Below are positions 1-6,644 of a DNA stretch of 7,387 nt, in pieces (the stretch's first letter is position 1; every line of letters begins with the position of its first letter). The stretch comes from Spirochaetaceae bacterium (lineage in GTDB: Bacteria > Spirochaetota > Spirochaetia > DSM-27196 > Salinispiraceae). The translations under genes were made by a program, and so were the position numbers. The stretch covers positions 1 through 7,387 of the forward strand of contig SKVS01000134.1 of the NCBI GenBank assembly GCA_007129335.1. Reading direction: 5' to 3'. The notes beneath the pieces are model-generated. The model saw only the letters and a list, made by a program, of their open reading frames with translations, made no database searches and was not told the origin of the DNA.

Positions 1-1317
1 AGCTTTTAGGAGTATTTCCCCATCCACAAAATGTTCGAGGGTAACCCTATGCTCAATGGAATCTATGGTCTGATCATTCATTCGCGCACCACCCTGACCA
101 ATGAGTCTGCGGGCTTCAGCCTTGCTCGAACACAGGTCTGTCAATGCAAAGATGTCAATAATTCCCATGCCCTGACCCAAATCTTCCCTGCTCAGGGTAA
201 CCGAGGGCACCGATGAGGTATCTACCCCCTTTGCGGTGCTGAACAAAGCCCTTGCAGCGTCCAGGGCCTTGTCAGCCTCCTGCGCTCCATGGATGAGTTT
301 GGTGTATTCGTAAGCCAATACTTCCTTTGCCTCGTTAATTCTCTGCCCCTGGTAGGTTTCCAGTTCTTCCAGCCTTTCCTGTGACAGAAACGTAAAAAGA
401 CGCAGGAACTTCATGACATCCGCATCAGGAGTATTGCGCCAATACTGGAACAAGTCGTAGGCAGAACAGAGTTCTGGATCGAGAAAAATAGCACCCTTTT
501 CGGATTTTCCCATTTTCTTTCCATCAGCCCTGGTTATAAGGGGGAAGGTCAGGCCAAAGGCTTCCTTCCCTGACACACGCCGAATAAGATCAATTCCAGC
601 GACAATATTTCCCCATTGGTCGTCCCCACCAATCTGCAAATTCACTCCATGATCCCTGTTGAGCACCAGATAATCGTAGGACTGCAGCAGCTGATAGTTA
701 AATTCAATGAAGGAAAGCCCCGTTTCCAGACGCTGTTTGTAGGCTTCGAAGGTGAGCATCCGATTAACAGAAAAATGTTTCCCAATATCCCGGAGAAACT
801 CGATGTAATGCAATCCGTTCAGCCATTGGGCATTGTTCAATATTTGAACCCGGTCTTTCGGTACACCAACCGATTGAAAAAAGTCGGTAATTTGCCGGCC
901 AATGAGCCGGCTGTTTTCTTCAATAGCTTCCAGGGTCAGCATTTTGCGCATTTCGGTTTTTCCCGATGGATCGCCGATTTGGGCGGTACCCCCCCCAACC
1001 AGAGCTATAACCCGATGTCCCGCCAAAGCAAGGTGGGCCATAGCAAAAAGAGGAACCATGTGACCCACATGGAGACTCGGGCCGGTAGGATCTACACCTA
1101 CATACAGGGTTAGCCCTTCACTTTGAGCACGGGCACCAAGGGCTTGAATATCGGTGCATTGCTGGAGGAAGCCCCGATACTGCAGGTTTACCAAACCCGG
1201 ATCAGTAAGCTTTGCATTCTGCACTGCCTTGGGTGAGTCCGGGGAATTTTCAGAAAGGAGACCCTTATCTTTTTTCATGTCTGATCCGGTGAGATCTGGG
1301 GAACTTGTATGATCCAT
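1..1317 (-). CDS. tyrS: Tyrosyl-tRNA synthetase (TyrS), 3' end cut by the window edge
   Basis: Class I synthetase that activates tyrosine with ATP and charges tRNA-Tyr in the cytoplasm. The minus frame is open for 439 codons, from an ATG at 1317 to base 1, with no stop. Visible are the HIGH-type motif HVGH at residues 83-86 after VDPTGPSL, the tyrosine/tRNA pocket segments FNYQLLQSYDY (206-216) and GGDDQWGN (230-237), and the KMSKS-type loop KMGKS (268-272). An S4-like RNA-binding domain runs from about residue 388 to the edge and ends at DGEILLKA. Family comparison suggests only about ten residues are missing. The ATG lies 3 bases after the glyS stop, without a well-placed Shine-Dalgarno (an AAGGAT is about 18 bases upstream), so coupling to glyS is likely. 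An alternative ATG at 1278 also lacks a good site. The first 40 or so residues are polar and absent from typical TyrS, which normally begins near NLQYRGF (44-50). A run of eight G codes for part of VGGGT (107-111). Family call is very sure; the start is less so. Confidence 0.95.
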   Translation of the reverse strand, partial: MDHTSSPDLTGSDMKKDKGLLSENSPDSPKAVQNAKLTDPGLVNLQYRGFLQQCTDIQALGARAQSEGLTLYVGVDPTGPSLHVGHMVPLFAMAHLALAGHRVIALVGGGTAQIGDPSGKTEMRKMLTLEAIEENSRLIGRQITDFFQSVGVPKDRVQILNNAQWLNGLHYIEFLRDIGKHFSVNRMLTFEAYKQRLETGLSFIEFNYQLLQSYDYLVLNRDHGVNLQIGGDDQWGNIVAGIDLIRRVSGKEAFGLTFPLITRADGKKMGKSEKGAIFLDPELCSAYDLFQYWRNTPDADVMKFLRLFTFLSQERLEELETYQGQRINEAKEVLAYEYTKLIHGAQEADKALDAARALFSTAKGVDTSSVPSVTLSREDLGQGMGIIDIFALTDLCSSKAEARRLIGQGGARMNDQTIDSIEHRVTLEHFVDGEILLKA

Positions 1318-1320
1318 AAT

Positions 1321-2652
1321 TTAAACCCGTGTATAATCCTTAATAGCTTTTCGTATGACCAGAGAAACTTCGTCAACCTTTACCCTGACCTGTTCCATAG
1401 AATCTCGGAATCTCAGGGTTACGGTATTATCTTCCTTGGTTTGGTAATCAACAGTTATACAAAAAGGTGTGCCTATTTCGTCCTGGCGCCGGTAACGCCG
1501 GCCAATAGCACCGCTTTGATCATAGAATGTTGCGTAATCCTCCCGAAGGCCTGTCTCAATGTCTTTCGCCAGTTCAGCAAGTCCATCCTTTTTGACAAGG
1601 GGAAAAACTCCCACGGTAATAGGTGCAACCTCCGGATGAAACCGGAGTACGGTTCGAACATCTCCCTCAGATACTTCTTCTTCGTCGTAAGCATCGCAAA
1701 GAACCATGAGAACACTCCGGGTTAATCCGGCACTGGTTTCAATAATGGAGGGAAGGAAACGCTCCTTTGTCTCTTCATCCAAATAAGCCAGGTCCTTACG
1801 GGAAAATTCGCTGTGACGCCTTAAGTCGAAGTCGGTCCGGTTATGAATACCTTCCAGCTCCTTCCAACCGAAAGGAAAAAGGTATTCAATGTCATAAGCG
1901 TCCTTAGCATAGTGGGCTAACTCCCCTGGTCCGTGCTGATGAAAACGGAGTTTTGCGGTATCGATACCGAGCCTCTTGTAATAGGCCATCCGCTTCTCTT
2001 TCCAGATGTTAAAGGTTTCTTCATCATCCCCGGGTTTAACAAAGTACTGCATTTCCATTTGTTCAAATTCGCAGGTGCGAAAAATAAAGTTCTTAGTAAC
2101 AATTTCGTTTCTGAATGCCTTACCAACCTGGGCTATTCCGAAGGGAACCTTTACCCGGGAAGTCTGGACAACATTTTTGTAATTTACGTATATTCCCTGA
2201 GCGGTTTCTGGGCGCAAATAAACAATGGAATCTTCTGAATGAACCGGTCCCATGTGGGTTTTAAACATGAGGTTGAATTCCCTCGGTTCGGTAAATTCTC
2301 CCTTCTTGCCACAGTTGGGACAGGGTGCGTCCAGATCGATGTGATCTGCCCGAAACCTGTTCTTACAATTTTTGCAATCCACCATGGGGTCATGGAAATT
2401 CTCAACATGTCCAGAAGCTTCCCACACCCGGGGATGCATCATTATTGCAGCATCCAAACCGACAATGTTGTCGTGTAGCTGGGTCATTTCCTTCCACCAA
2501 AACCGCTGGATTCTATTCTTTAATTCCACACCCATGGGGCCGTAATCCCATGCAGAAGACAATCCTCCATAAATTTCCGACGATTGGAACACAAAGCCCC
2601 TGCGCTTCGATAAGGAAACAACCTTATCCATGGTAATATCTTTTTCAGCCAT
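1321..2652 (-). CDS. glyS: Glycyl-tRNA synthetase, homodimeric (alpha2) type
   Basis: Class II synthetase charging tRNA-Gly. At 443 residues it is the single-chain dimeric type, not the alpha2beta2 enzyme encoded by separate glyQ and glyS genes. The start of the catalytic core, SKRRGFVFQSSEIYGG, is at 15-30. A zinc-binding pair CKNC (93-96) and CPNC (111-114) sits in the insertion after motif 1. The catalytic segment RPETAQG is at 147-153, motif 2 FRNEI at 180-184, motif 3 around GLTR at 309-312, and the anticodon-binding domain occupies about 345-443 (from ITVGVFPLVKK to the end). All expected landmarks are present, so the protein looks complete and active. The ATG lies one base after the gltX TGA. 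Its ribosome binding site GGGAG (2663-2659) lies inside the last gltX codons, six bases from the ATG, which points to translational coupling. The stop is 3 bases before tyrS. The symbol glyS is the usual one for this type; some databases use glyQS. Confidence 0.97.
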   Translation of the reverse strand: MAEKDITMDKVVSLSKRRGFVFQSSEIYGGLSSAWDYGPMGVELKNRIQRFWWKEMTQLHDNIVGLDAAIMMHPRVWEASGHVENFHDPMVDCKNCKNRFRADHIDLDAPCPNCGKKGEFTEPREFNLMFKTHMGPVHSEDSIVYLRPETAQGIYVNYKNVVQTSRVKVPFGIAQVGKAFRNEIVTKNFIFRTCEFEQMEMQYFVKPGDDEETFNIWKEKRMAYYKRLGIDTAKLRFHQHGPGELAHYAKDAYDIEYLFPFGWKELEGIHNRTDFDLRRHSEFSRKDLAYLDEETKERFLPSIIETSAGLTRSVLMVLCDAYDEEEVSEGDVRTVLRFHPEVAPITVGVFPLVKKDGLAELAKDIETGLREDYATFYDQSGAIGRRYRRQDEIGTPFCITVDYQTKEDNTVTLRFRDSMEQVRVKVDEVSLVIRKAIKDYTRV

Positions 2653-2653
2653 C

Positions 2654-4126
2654 TCAATCTCCCATTTTGTTTACCAGCTCTATGGCCAGTTGTATTCTTT
2701 TTTCCACAATCTGCTGGGGCAGAATTTGTATTGACGCAACCAGAGGGGGGGAACCCTTGGTTCCCGTAACAGCTATGCGGACAGGCATCATTACCTGTCC
2801 CATTTTTTTTCCCAGAGTCTCCACGAGGGAGTGGAAAACCTGCTCGCCTTCTTCTGCCGAAACTGAGTAAAGCTTGGGAATAATGTCCAAAACCTTTTCC
2901 AGGACCTGGGCAGTTTCCCCGGAACTCAAACCTTTTGGTATCAGAAGGGCCGGGTCATAATCCAAATCGTCCTTGAACAAAAAACCCGCAGTATCGACCA
3001 CATCCGACAAGAGGTTGATCCTCTCCTGGATTAAGGGAAGCGCTGCCTTGAGAATAGTGGATTGGGATTCACGAGTATCTACAAGTCCCTCTTTTTGTAG
3101 ATAGGGCATCACCCCGCGGTAAAGGTCATCCTGAGGCAGTTTTCTCATATATTGCCCATTGAACCATTGGAGTTTTTTATAATCGAAAACCGCAGGACTT
3201 TTTTGCAGTTTGGCAGGGTCAAAGAGTCTCTCCAGATCTGATCGGTCAAAAAACTCCCTTTCACCATCATAGCTCCATCCCAAAAGAGAAACGTAGTTGA
3301 CTATTGCCTCGGGGAGATATCCTGCATTCCTGAACTCTATAACTGAGGTAGAACCATGACGTTTAGATAATTTCTGCCCATCCTGTCCCATGACCATAGG
3401 GAGATGGATATACTGGGGCGGTTCCCAGCCAAACGCATGATACAGGAGCACGTGAAGGGGGCCGCTGGGTATCCATTCCTGGGCCCGCAGAATATGGGTT
3501 ATACCCATGAGGTGGTCATCCACCACATTGGCCAAGTGATAGGTAGGGTATCCGTCGGACTTCAGAATAATGGGATCGGGATTTACATCCTGATTCTTCC
3601 GGACTACCGTACCGAGCAGTTGATCGTGAAAACTCGTTTCCCCGTCGAGGGGCACCTTCAGGCGGATTACCGGCTTCAATCCTTCATTCATTTTTTCCTG
3701 AACTTGTCGGGGAGTCAAATCCCTGCAGGCCCGGTCGTATCCCTGGACCGAAGCCTTATCCTTGACCTGTTGTTCCCGAACCTTTTCCAGTCTCTCGGGG
3801 GTACAAAAACAAGGATAGGCCTGTCCATTCTCAACCAATTCCCGAGCGTAGCGTTGGTACAGGTCCAGGCGCTGAGATTGAATATAGGGTCCCCGATCTC
3901 CCCCTGTTCGCGGACCCTCATCCTCCTGAATTCCAACCCATGCAAAGGTATCATAAATATCCTGGAGAGCCTCGGGGGTATAGCGTGTTTGATCGGTATC
4001 TTCAATACGGAGAATAAAACTCCCACCCTGGGATCGGGCAAAGAAATAATTGAACAATGCGGTTCGTAAACCGCCTATGTGTTGTAACCCCGTCGGAGAT
4101 GGGGCATAGCGCACTCGTACAGCCAT
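2654..4126 (-). CDS. gltX: Glutamyl-tRNA synthetase (GluRS)
   Basis: Class I synthetase charging tRNA-Glu; the product serves translation and, where present, tetrapyrrole synthesis. The frame has 490 residues, normal for GluRS. Seen are YAPSPTG (7-13) with the HIGH-type motif HIGG (16-19), LRIEDTD (39-45), and a CFC pair (106-108) with a further Cys (134) in the region that binds zinc in some GluRS. The DGYPTYHLANVVDDHLMGITH block is at 191-211 and the KMSKS-type loop KLSKR at 252-256. The helical anticodon-binding part extends from about 310 to the end. The RAQEWIPSGPLH segment (214-225) differs from the more common EEW..STPKH and is the variant I associate with spirochaetes, from memory. 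The start ATG has a Shine-Dalgarno AGGA (4136-4133) six bases upstream. First gene of the gltX-glyS-tyrS cluster, preceded by a strong promoter and a leader of about 105 bases. Only one of the two usual C-terminal zinc residues is present, so zinc binding is uncertain. GlnRS is excluded by the class Ib helical anticodon domain and the motifs. Confidence 0.97.
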   Translation of the reverse strand: MAVRVRYAPSPTGLQHIGGLRTALFNYFFARSQGGSFILRIEDTDQTRYTPEALQDIYDTFAWVGIQEDEGPRTGGDRGPYIQSQRLDLYQRYARELVENGQAYPCFCTPERLEKVREQQVKDKASVQGYDRACRDLTPRQVQEKMNEGLKPVIRLKVPLDGETSFHDQLLGTVVRKNQDVNPDPIILKSDGYPTYHLANVVDDHLMGITHILRAQEWIPSGPLHVLLYHAFGWEPPQYIHLPMVMGQDGQKLSKRHGSTSVIEFRNAGYLPEAIVNYVSLLGWSYDGEREFFDRSDLERLFDPAKLQKSPAVFDYKKLQWFNGQYMRKLPQDDLYRGVMPYLQKEGLVDTRESQSTILKAALPLIQERINLLSDVVDTAGFLFKDDLDYDPALLIPKGLSSGETAQVLEKVLDIIPKLYSVSAEEGEQVFHSLVETLGKKMGQVMMPVRIAVTGTKGSPPLVASIQILPQQIVEKRIQLAIELVNKMGD

Positions 4127-4143
4127 ATTTTATCCTGTGTGAT

Positions 4144-4218
4144 TTAGGCAAGAACAAAAAATTTTTGCATCAGGCCTGTTAAATTATTTACCGTCTGGAA
4201 AACGAAAAAGTCCATCAT
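4144..4218 (-). other. Short upstream reading frame in the gltX leader, possible leader peptide
   Basis: A 24-codon frame runs from tandem ATG codons (4218 and 4215) to TAA (4146-4144), 17 bases before the gltX ATG and in a different frame. It begins MMDFFVFQTVNN and ends GLMQKFFVLA, so 5 of 24 residues are Phe, in two clusters. It occupies most of the predicted leader RNA. There is no Shine-Dalgarno before it, and the predicted transcript start lies only about 14 bases upstream. It contains no Glu or Tyr codon and a single Gly codon, so it does not obviously sense the products of the operon. No terminator hairpin is seen between it and gltX. It may be chance in AT-rich DNA. Confidence 0.25.
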
Positions 4219-4238
4219 GGGTTCAATTACTGGAACCC
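4219..4238. repeat. Perfect 6+6 inverted repeat at the presumed gltX transcript start
   Basis: GGGTTC, 8 bases, GAACCC (4219-4224 and 4233-4238). On the minus strand it begins one base after the -10 box and covers the expected start point (about 4231-4234). It is placed like an operator for a repressor; alternatively, if transcription starts at its edge, it could form a hairpin at the extreme 5' end of the mRNA, directly before the short upstream reading frame. The repeat is seen directly; its role is inferred. Confidence 0.45.
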
Positions 4239-4239
4239 T

Positions 4240-4268
4240 ATTATAAAAAGTCATATAACGGGGGTCAA
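4240..4268 (-). promoter_or_regulatory. Sigma-70-type promoter for gltX-glyS-tyrS
   Basis: On the minus strand, TTGACC (4268-4263) is followed after exactly 17 bases by a perfect TATAAT (4245-4240). Five of six -35 bases and all six -10 bases match the consensus with ideal spacing. The expected start is near 4231-4234, giving a leader of about 105 bases before the gltX ATG. Nothing comparable lies in the 1- and 3-base gaps further down the cluster, so this promoter should drive all three synthetase genes. Confidence 0.85.
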
Positions 4269-4426
4269 GGATGCAGGGCAAAGGCATATGGCATCGTAAT
4301 TTCATAAAATTGCTCACTCAGACAGGTTAAACCTTTGCGGTGGGACAACAAATGAACCACTTACCCGTTGAGCAGTGCCCTATGCGTTCGCCCTGGTCAA
4401 GGACAGGCCCTGGAGTCTCATTTTCC

Positions 4427-5686
4427 CTACTGGCGGTACCAGGCGAAAAATTCTTCAAACCGAAGATTAGCATCGTGAAGTATTTCCTTGCTCGGCAAGA
4501 AGACAATACGAAAGTGATTTTGATCGAAATGATTAAAACCGGTTCCCTGAACGATAAGAATTTTCTTTTCTACGAGTAAATCGTAGACCATTTTCTGATC
4601 ATCCTTTATGGCAAACTTCTTTGGATCAAGCTTGGGGAAAAGATACAGGGCACCTTTGGGCTTTACACAACTGATTCCGGGAATAGAACAAATTCCTTCC
4701 CAGGCAATGTCCCGCTGTTCCCCGAGCCGCCCGCCAGGAAGAACCAGGTCTTTTATGCTCTGATAACCTCCAAGAGCTGCCTGGACAGCAAACTGGGCAG
4801 GTACATTAGCACATAAGCGCATGCTGGCAAGCATTTCCAGGCCTTCCCTATAGCTCTTGGCCAAGGACCGCGGACCGGAAAAAACCATCCAGCCGGATCG
4901 GAAACCTGCAGCCCGATACGATTTGGATAATCCATTAAAGGTTAGGCAGATAAGGTCCCTGGCAAGGGTCGCCAGGGGTACATGAACCGCATCATCGTAC
5001 AAAATTTTGTCGTAAATTTCGTCAGCAAAAAGGATTAATCGGTGTTTCTGGGCTAGATCTACCAAATCTTCCAGGACTTGTCGGGAATAGACCGCTCCGG
5101 TTGGGTTATTCGGGTTAATAATAACAATGCCCTTGGTTTTCGCGGTAATTTTTTTTTCAATATCCCCAATATCGGGAAACCATTCAGCCCCTTCATCACA
5201 TCGGTAATGCCTTGCCTTCCCTCCCGAAAGGGTCACAGCGGCGGTCCACAGGGGATAATCGGGAGAAGGTACGAGAATTTCGTCACCAGTATTGAGCAAA
5301 CCCTGCATAGCCATGACAATGAGCTCGCTGACCCCATTCCCCATGAAAATGTCCTCGATGTCAATGTCCCTCATACCGAGGGTTTGGTAATACTGCATTA
5401 CCGCTTTTCGAGCGGTAAAAAGTCCAAGACTATCGGAATACCCTTGGGCGTTTCGTAAGTTCAATATGACATCGTGTATCAATTCTTCAGGAGCTTCAAA
5501 ACCGAAGGGCGCGGGATTTCCTATATTGAGCTTTAGAACATTGAATCCCTCTTCTTCCAGCCTCTTTGCTTCCTTGAGTACCGGTCCTCGAATATCGTAA
5601 CAAACATCATTCAGTTTGGTTGATTGCAATACCTCGAGTAATTGGGAAGACTGCTCTTCTTGATTTGTACTGTTCTTCTGACTCAT
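4427..5686 (-). CDS. alaA: Glutamate-pyruvate (alanine) aminotransferase, AlaA type
   Basis: PLP-dependent fold-type I (class I/II) aminotransferase. In E. coli AlaA transfers the amino group of glutamate to pyruvate, giving alanine and 2-oxoglutarate. The match by eye to E. coli AlaA is very close over almost the whole length: NVCYDIRGPVLKEAKRLEEEG-, LNIGNPAPFGF-, DYPLWTAAV-, IINPNNPTGAVYS-, FADEIYDKILYDDA- and EMLASMRLCANVPAQ-like blocks are all present. Numbering from the ATG at 5686 (419 residues), the PLP lysine is K255 in FNGLSKSYR. PLP contacts are N194 in NPTG, D222 and Y225 in ADEIYD, and the substrate-carboxylate arginine is probably R393 in HFRIV. I chose ATG 5686 because AAGGGA (5698-5693) sits six bases upstream; an in-frame TTG at 5701 would place that site inside the gene. 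The roughly 20 polar N-terminal residues (SQKNSTNQEEQSSQ) extend beyond E. coli AlaA. It lies 27 bases after the membrane-protein gene, so the two are probably co-transcribed. Aspartate or valine-pyruvate specificity is less likely. Confidence 0.9.
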   Translation of the reverse strand: MSQKNSTNQEEQSSQLLEVLQSTKLNDVCYDIRGPVLKEAKRLEEEGFNVLKLNIGNPAPFGFEAPEELIHDVILNLRNAQGYSDSLGLFTARKAVMQYYQTLGMRDIDIEDIFMGNGVSELIVMAMQGLLNTGDEILVPSPDYPLWTAAVTLSGGKARHYRCDEGAEWFPDIGDIEKKITAKTKGIVIINPNNPTGAVYSRQVLEDLVDLAQKHRLILFADEIYDKILYDDAVHVPLATLARDLICLTFNGLSKSYRAAGFRSGWMVFSGPRSLAKSYREGLEMLASMRLCANVPAQFAVQAALGGYQSIKDLVLPGGRLGEQRDIAWEGICSIPGISCVKPKGALYLFPKLDPKKFAIKDDQKMVYDLLVEKKILIVQGTGFNHFDQNHFRIVFLPSKEILHDANLRFEEFFAWYRQ

Positions 5687-5713
5687 ATCCTGTCCCTTCA
5701 AAATCGGTTGTAT

Positions 5714-6538
5714 CTAGGGAAGCTGGTTCGATTTCTCCGGGGAAAAAGCCCATTTAGCAGCTTCCTGGAGTATAGAACCCAATATGTATACTTGTATCTT
5801 CTCTTGGGCTTTTTGCATAGAACGGGACCAGCTGTCCTGGGTGAATTTTCTGTTGAGTTGCTGTAAAAAAGCTTCCACTTTTTGGGTAGTATCCCCATCG
5901 TCAAAGGTTTTCAGCATGTAACTCGATAATAAACCCAGGGGATAATCATTTCCCATTCGGTCCAAAAGGGTTGTAAGAATTTCTTTGGCGTTCTGCCTTC
6001 CTTCTTCTGTACCCCCTAACAGGAGCCCAAAGGCATAGTTCCAGCCCACCCATAAATCCTGTTTCGATTTGTTCCAAACCGGTCCGAACCGATCAACAAT
6101 TTCCTTATCCTGGTGACGAAGCAGAACGGGTATTCCAAGATTCAGAGCATATTTCTCCGCTTTTTCCGGTGCCTTCTGGGCAACGTGCTGAAAAAGGGAA
6201 TCGATTGATTCGGTATCGTTCAGCATGAGGGATGCATTGACAAACAGATTAATATTTTGCCTGGAAAAGCGGTTCTTTTCAAAAAGTTTTTCTTTCAAAT
6301 AGTCATGCAACCCCTTCCAATTCTCCTTTTCCAGGGATGTAAAGAGGGTCCAATTGTACAAGAAATACCCATCGAGTATGCCCAGTACCCCAAGAAAAAG
6401 TGCCAACAAATACCAGCTGTCACCCCAAAAAACCATGGCGTAATCCGCACCAAGGACAAAAAGGGGCATAAAAAAGATCAACAGGAAAGAAAAAAGGATA
6501 ATACCGTTAAAGATAAAAAAAATTGCCTTAAATTTCAT
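5714..6538 (-). CDS. Membrane-anchored helical protein of unknown function
   Basis: I do not recognise a family. The 274-residue product starts MKFK and has two hydrophobic segments, about residues 5-29 (AIFFIFNGIILFSFLLIFF and on) and 42-64 (around WYLLALFLGVLGILDGYFLY). They are joined by a short acidic loop (ADY...WGDS). With lysines at the N-terminus, the positive-inside rule puts both ends in the cytoplasm. Residues about 70-274 form a polar, probably all-helical soluble domain rich in Leu, Ala, Glu and Lys. Spaced helix pairs there resemble TPR/Sel1-like solenoids, but no repeat consensus can be shown. No catalytic motif or lipobox is visible. The ATG has AGGAGA (6551-6546) seven bases upstream. 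It is first in a likely two-gene unit with alaA and diverges from the HD-GYP gene. There is no sequence link to alanine metabolism, so co-transcription may not mean shared function. Confidence 0.85.
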   Translation of the reverse strand: MKFKAIFFIFNGIILFSFLLIFFMPLFVLGADYAMVFWGDSWYLLALFLGVLGILDGYFLYNWTLFTSLEKENWKGLHDYLKEKLFEKNRFSRQNINLFVNASLMLNDTESIDSLFQHVAQKAPEKAEKYALNLGIPVLLRHQDKEIVDRFGPVWNKSKQDLWVGWNYAFGLLLGGTEEGRQNAKEILTTLLDRMGNDYPLGLLSSYMLKTFDDGDTTQKVEAFLQQLNRKFTQDSWSRSMQKAQEKIQVYILGSILQEAAKWAFSPEKSNQLP

Positions 6539-6553
6539 ACAGTTATCTCCTAT

Positions 6554-6576
6554 ACTATACGATGAGAGTGTATAGT
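6554..6576. repeat. Perfect 7+7 inverted repeat in the divergent spacer
   Basis: ACTATAC (6554-6560), nine bases, GTATAGT (6570-6576), in the 106-base AT-rich spacer (6539-6644) between the membrane-protein gene and the HD-GYP gene. It lies 3 bases upstream of the AGGAGA ribosome binding site of the minus-strand gene, so it could be an operator or, if transcribed, a hairpin beside that site. TATACT at 6580-6585 resembles a plus-strand -10 box for the HD-GYP gene, but no good -35 box accompanies it. I could not assign a convincing promoter to either divergent gene. Confidence 0.4.
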
Positions 6577-6644
6577 TAATATACTTATTCTACCAGTCTC
6601 TTCAGTATTGGATCATTATTGGAGAGGCGGCATAAGGCAGGAGA

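Larger units (their letters stand above)
4127..4426. other. Spacer between alaA and gltX: promoter, leader and possible structured 3' region
   Basis: The 300 bases hold no convincing long gene. On the minus strand the part nearest gltX carries the promoter, an inverted repeat and a short upstream reading frame, listed separately. The part just after the alaA stop (4342-4427) can close on itself: AAATGA at 4350-4355 pairs with TCATTT at 4418-4423, and GGG at 4342-4344 with CCC at 4425-4427. Short inner stems are possible (CACT/AGTG; CCTG/CAGG). The 9-base word GGTCAAGGA occurs twice on the plus strand, at 4263-4271 (it includes the -35 box) and 4395-4403. I see no GC-rich hairpin with a U-run that would be a clear intrinsic terminator for alaA, and no T-box, tRNA, 4.5S RNA or tmRNA signature. 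Confidence 0.6.

Noticed and set aside
616..1113. 165-codon plus-strand open frame
   Set aside because: It is antisense to the conserved core of tyrS, its protein resembles no family, and it has no ribosome binding site.
1309..1725. 138-codon plus-strand frame across the glyS-tyrS junction
   Set aside because: It is antisense to the anticodon-binding domain of GlyRS and shows no coding character of its own.
3404..4069. 221-codon plus-strand open frame
   Set aside because: It lies wholly opposite gltX, whose motifs are intact; it is a shadow of GluRS codon usage.
4147..4175. A/T palindrome (AAAAATTTTTT) near the gltX ribosome binding site as an attenuator
   Set aside because: The arms have no room for a loop and no GC stem, and the T-run is not preceded by a stable hairpin; it cannot be an intrinsic terminator.
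4127..4240. T-box riboswitch in the gltX leader
   Set aside because: The conserved AGGGTGG.ACCGCG T-box element and an antiterminator are absent, and the leader is too short.
4381..4426. Second TTGACC (minus strand, within 4395-4403) as another promoter
   Set aside because: No -10-like hexamer lies 16-18 bases downstream.
5687..5701. In-frame TTG at 5701 as the alaA start
   Set aside because: The only good ribosome binding site (AAGGGA) lies between it and the ATG at 5686 and fits the ATG with ideal spacing.
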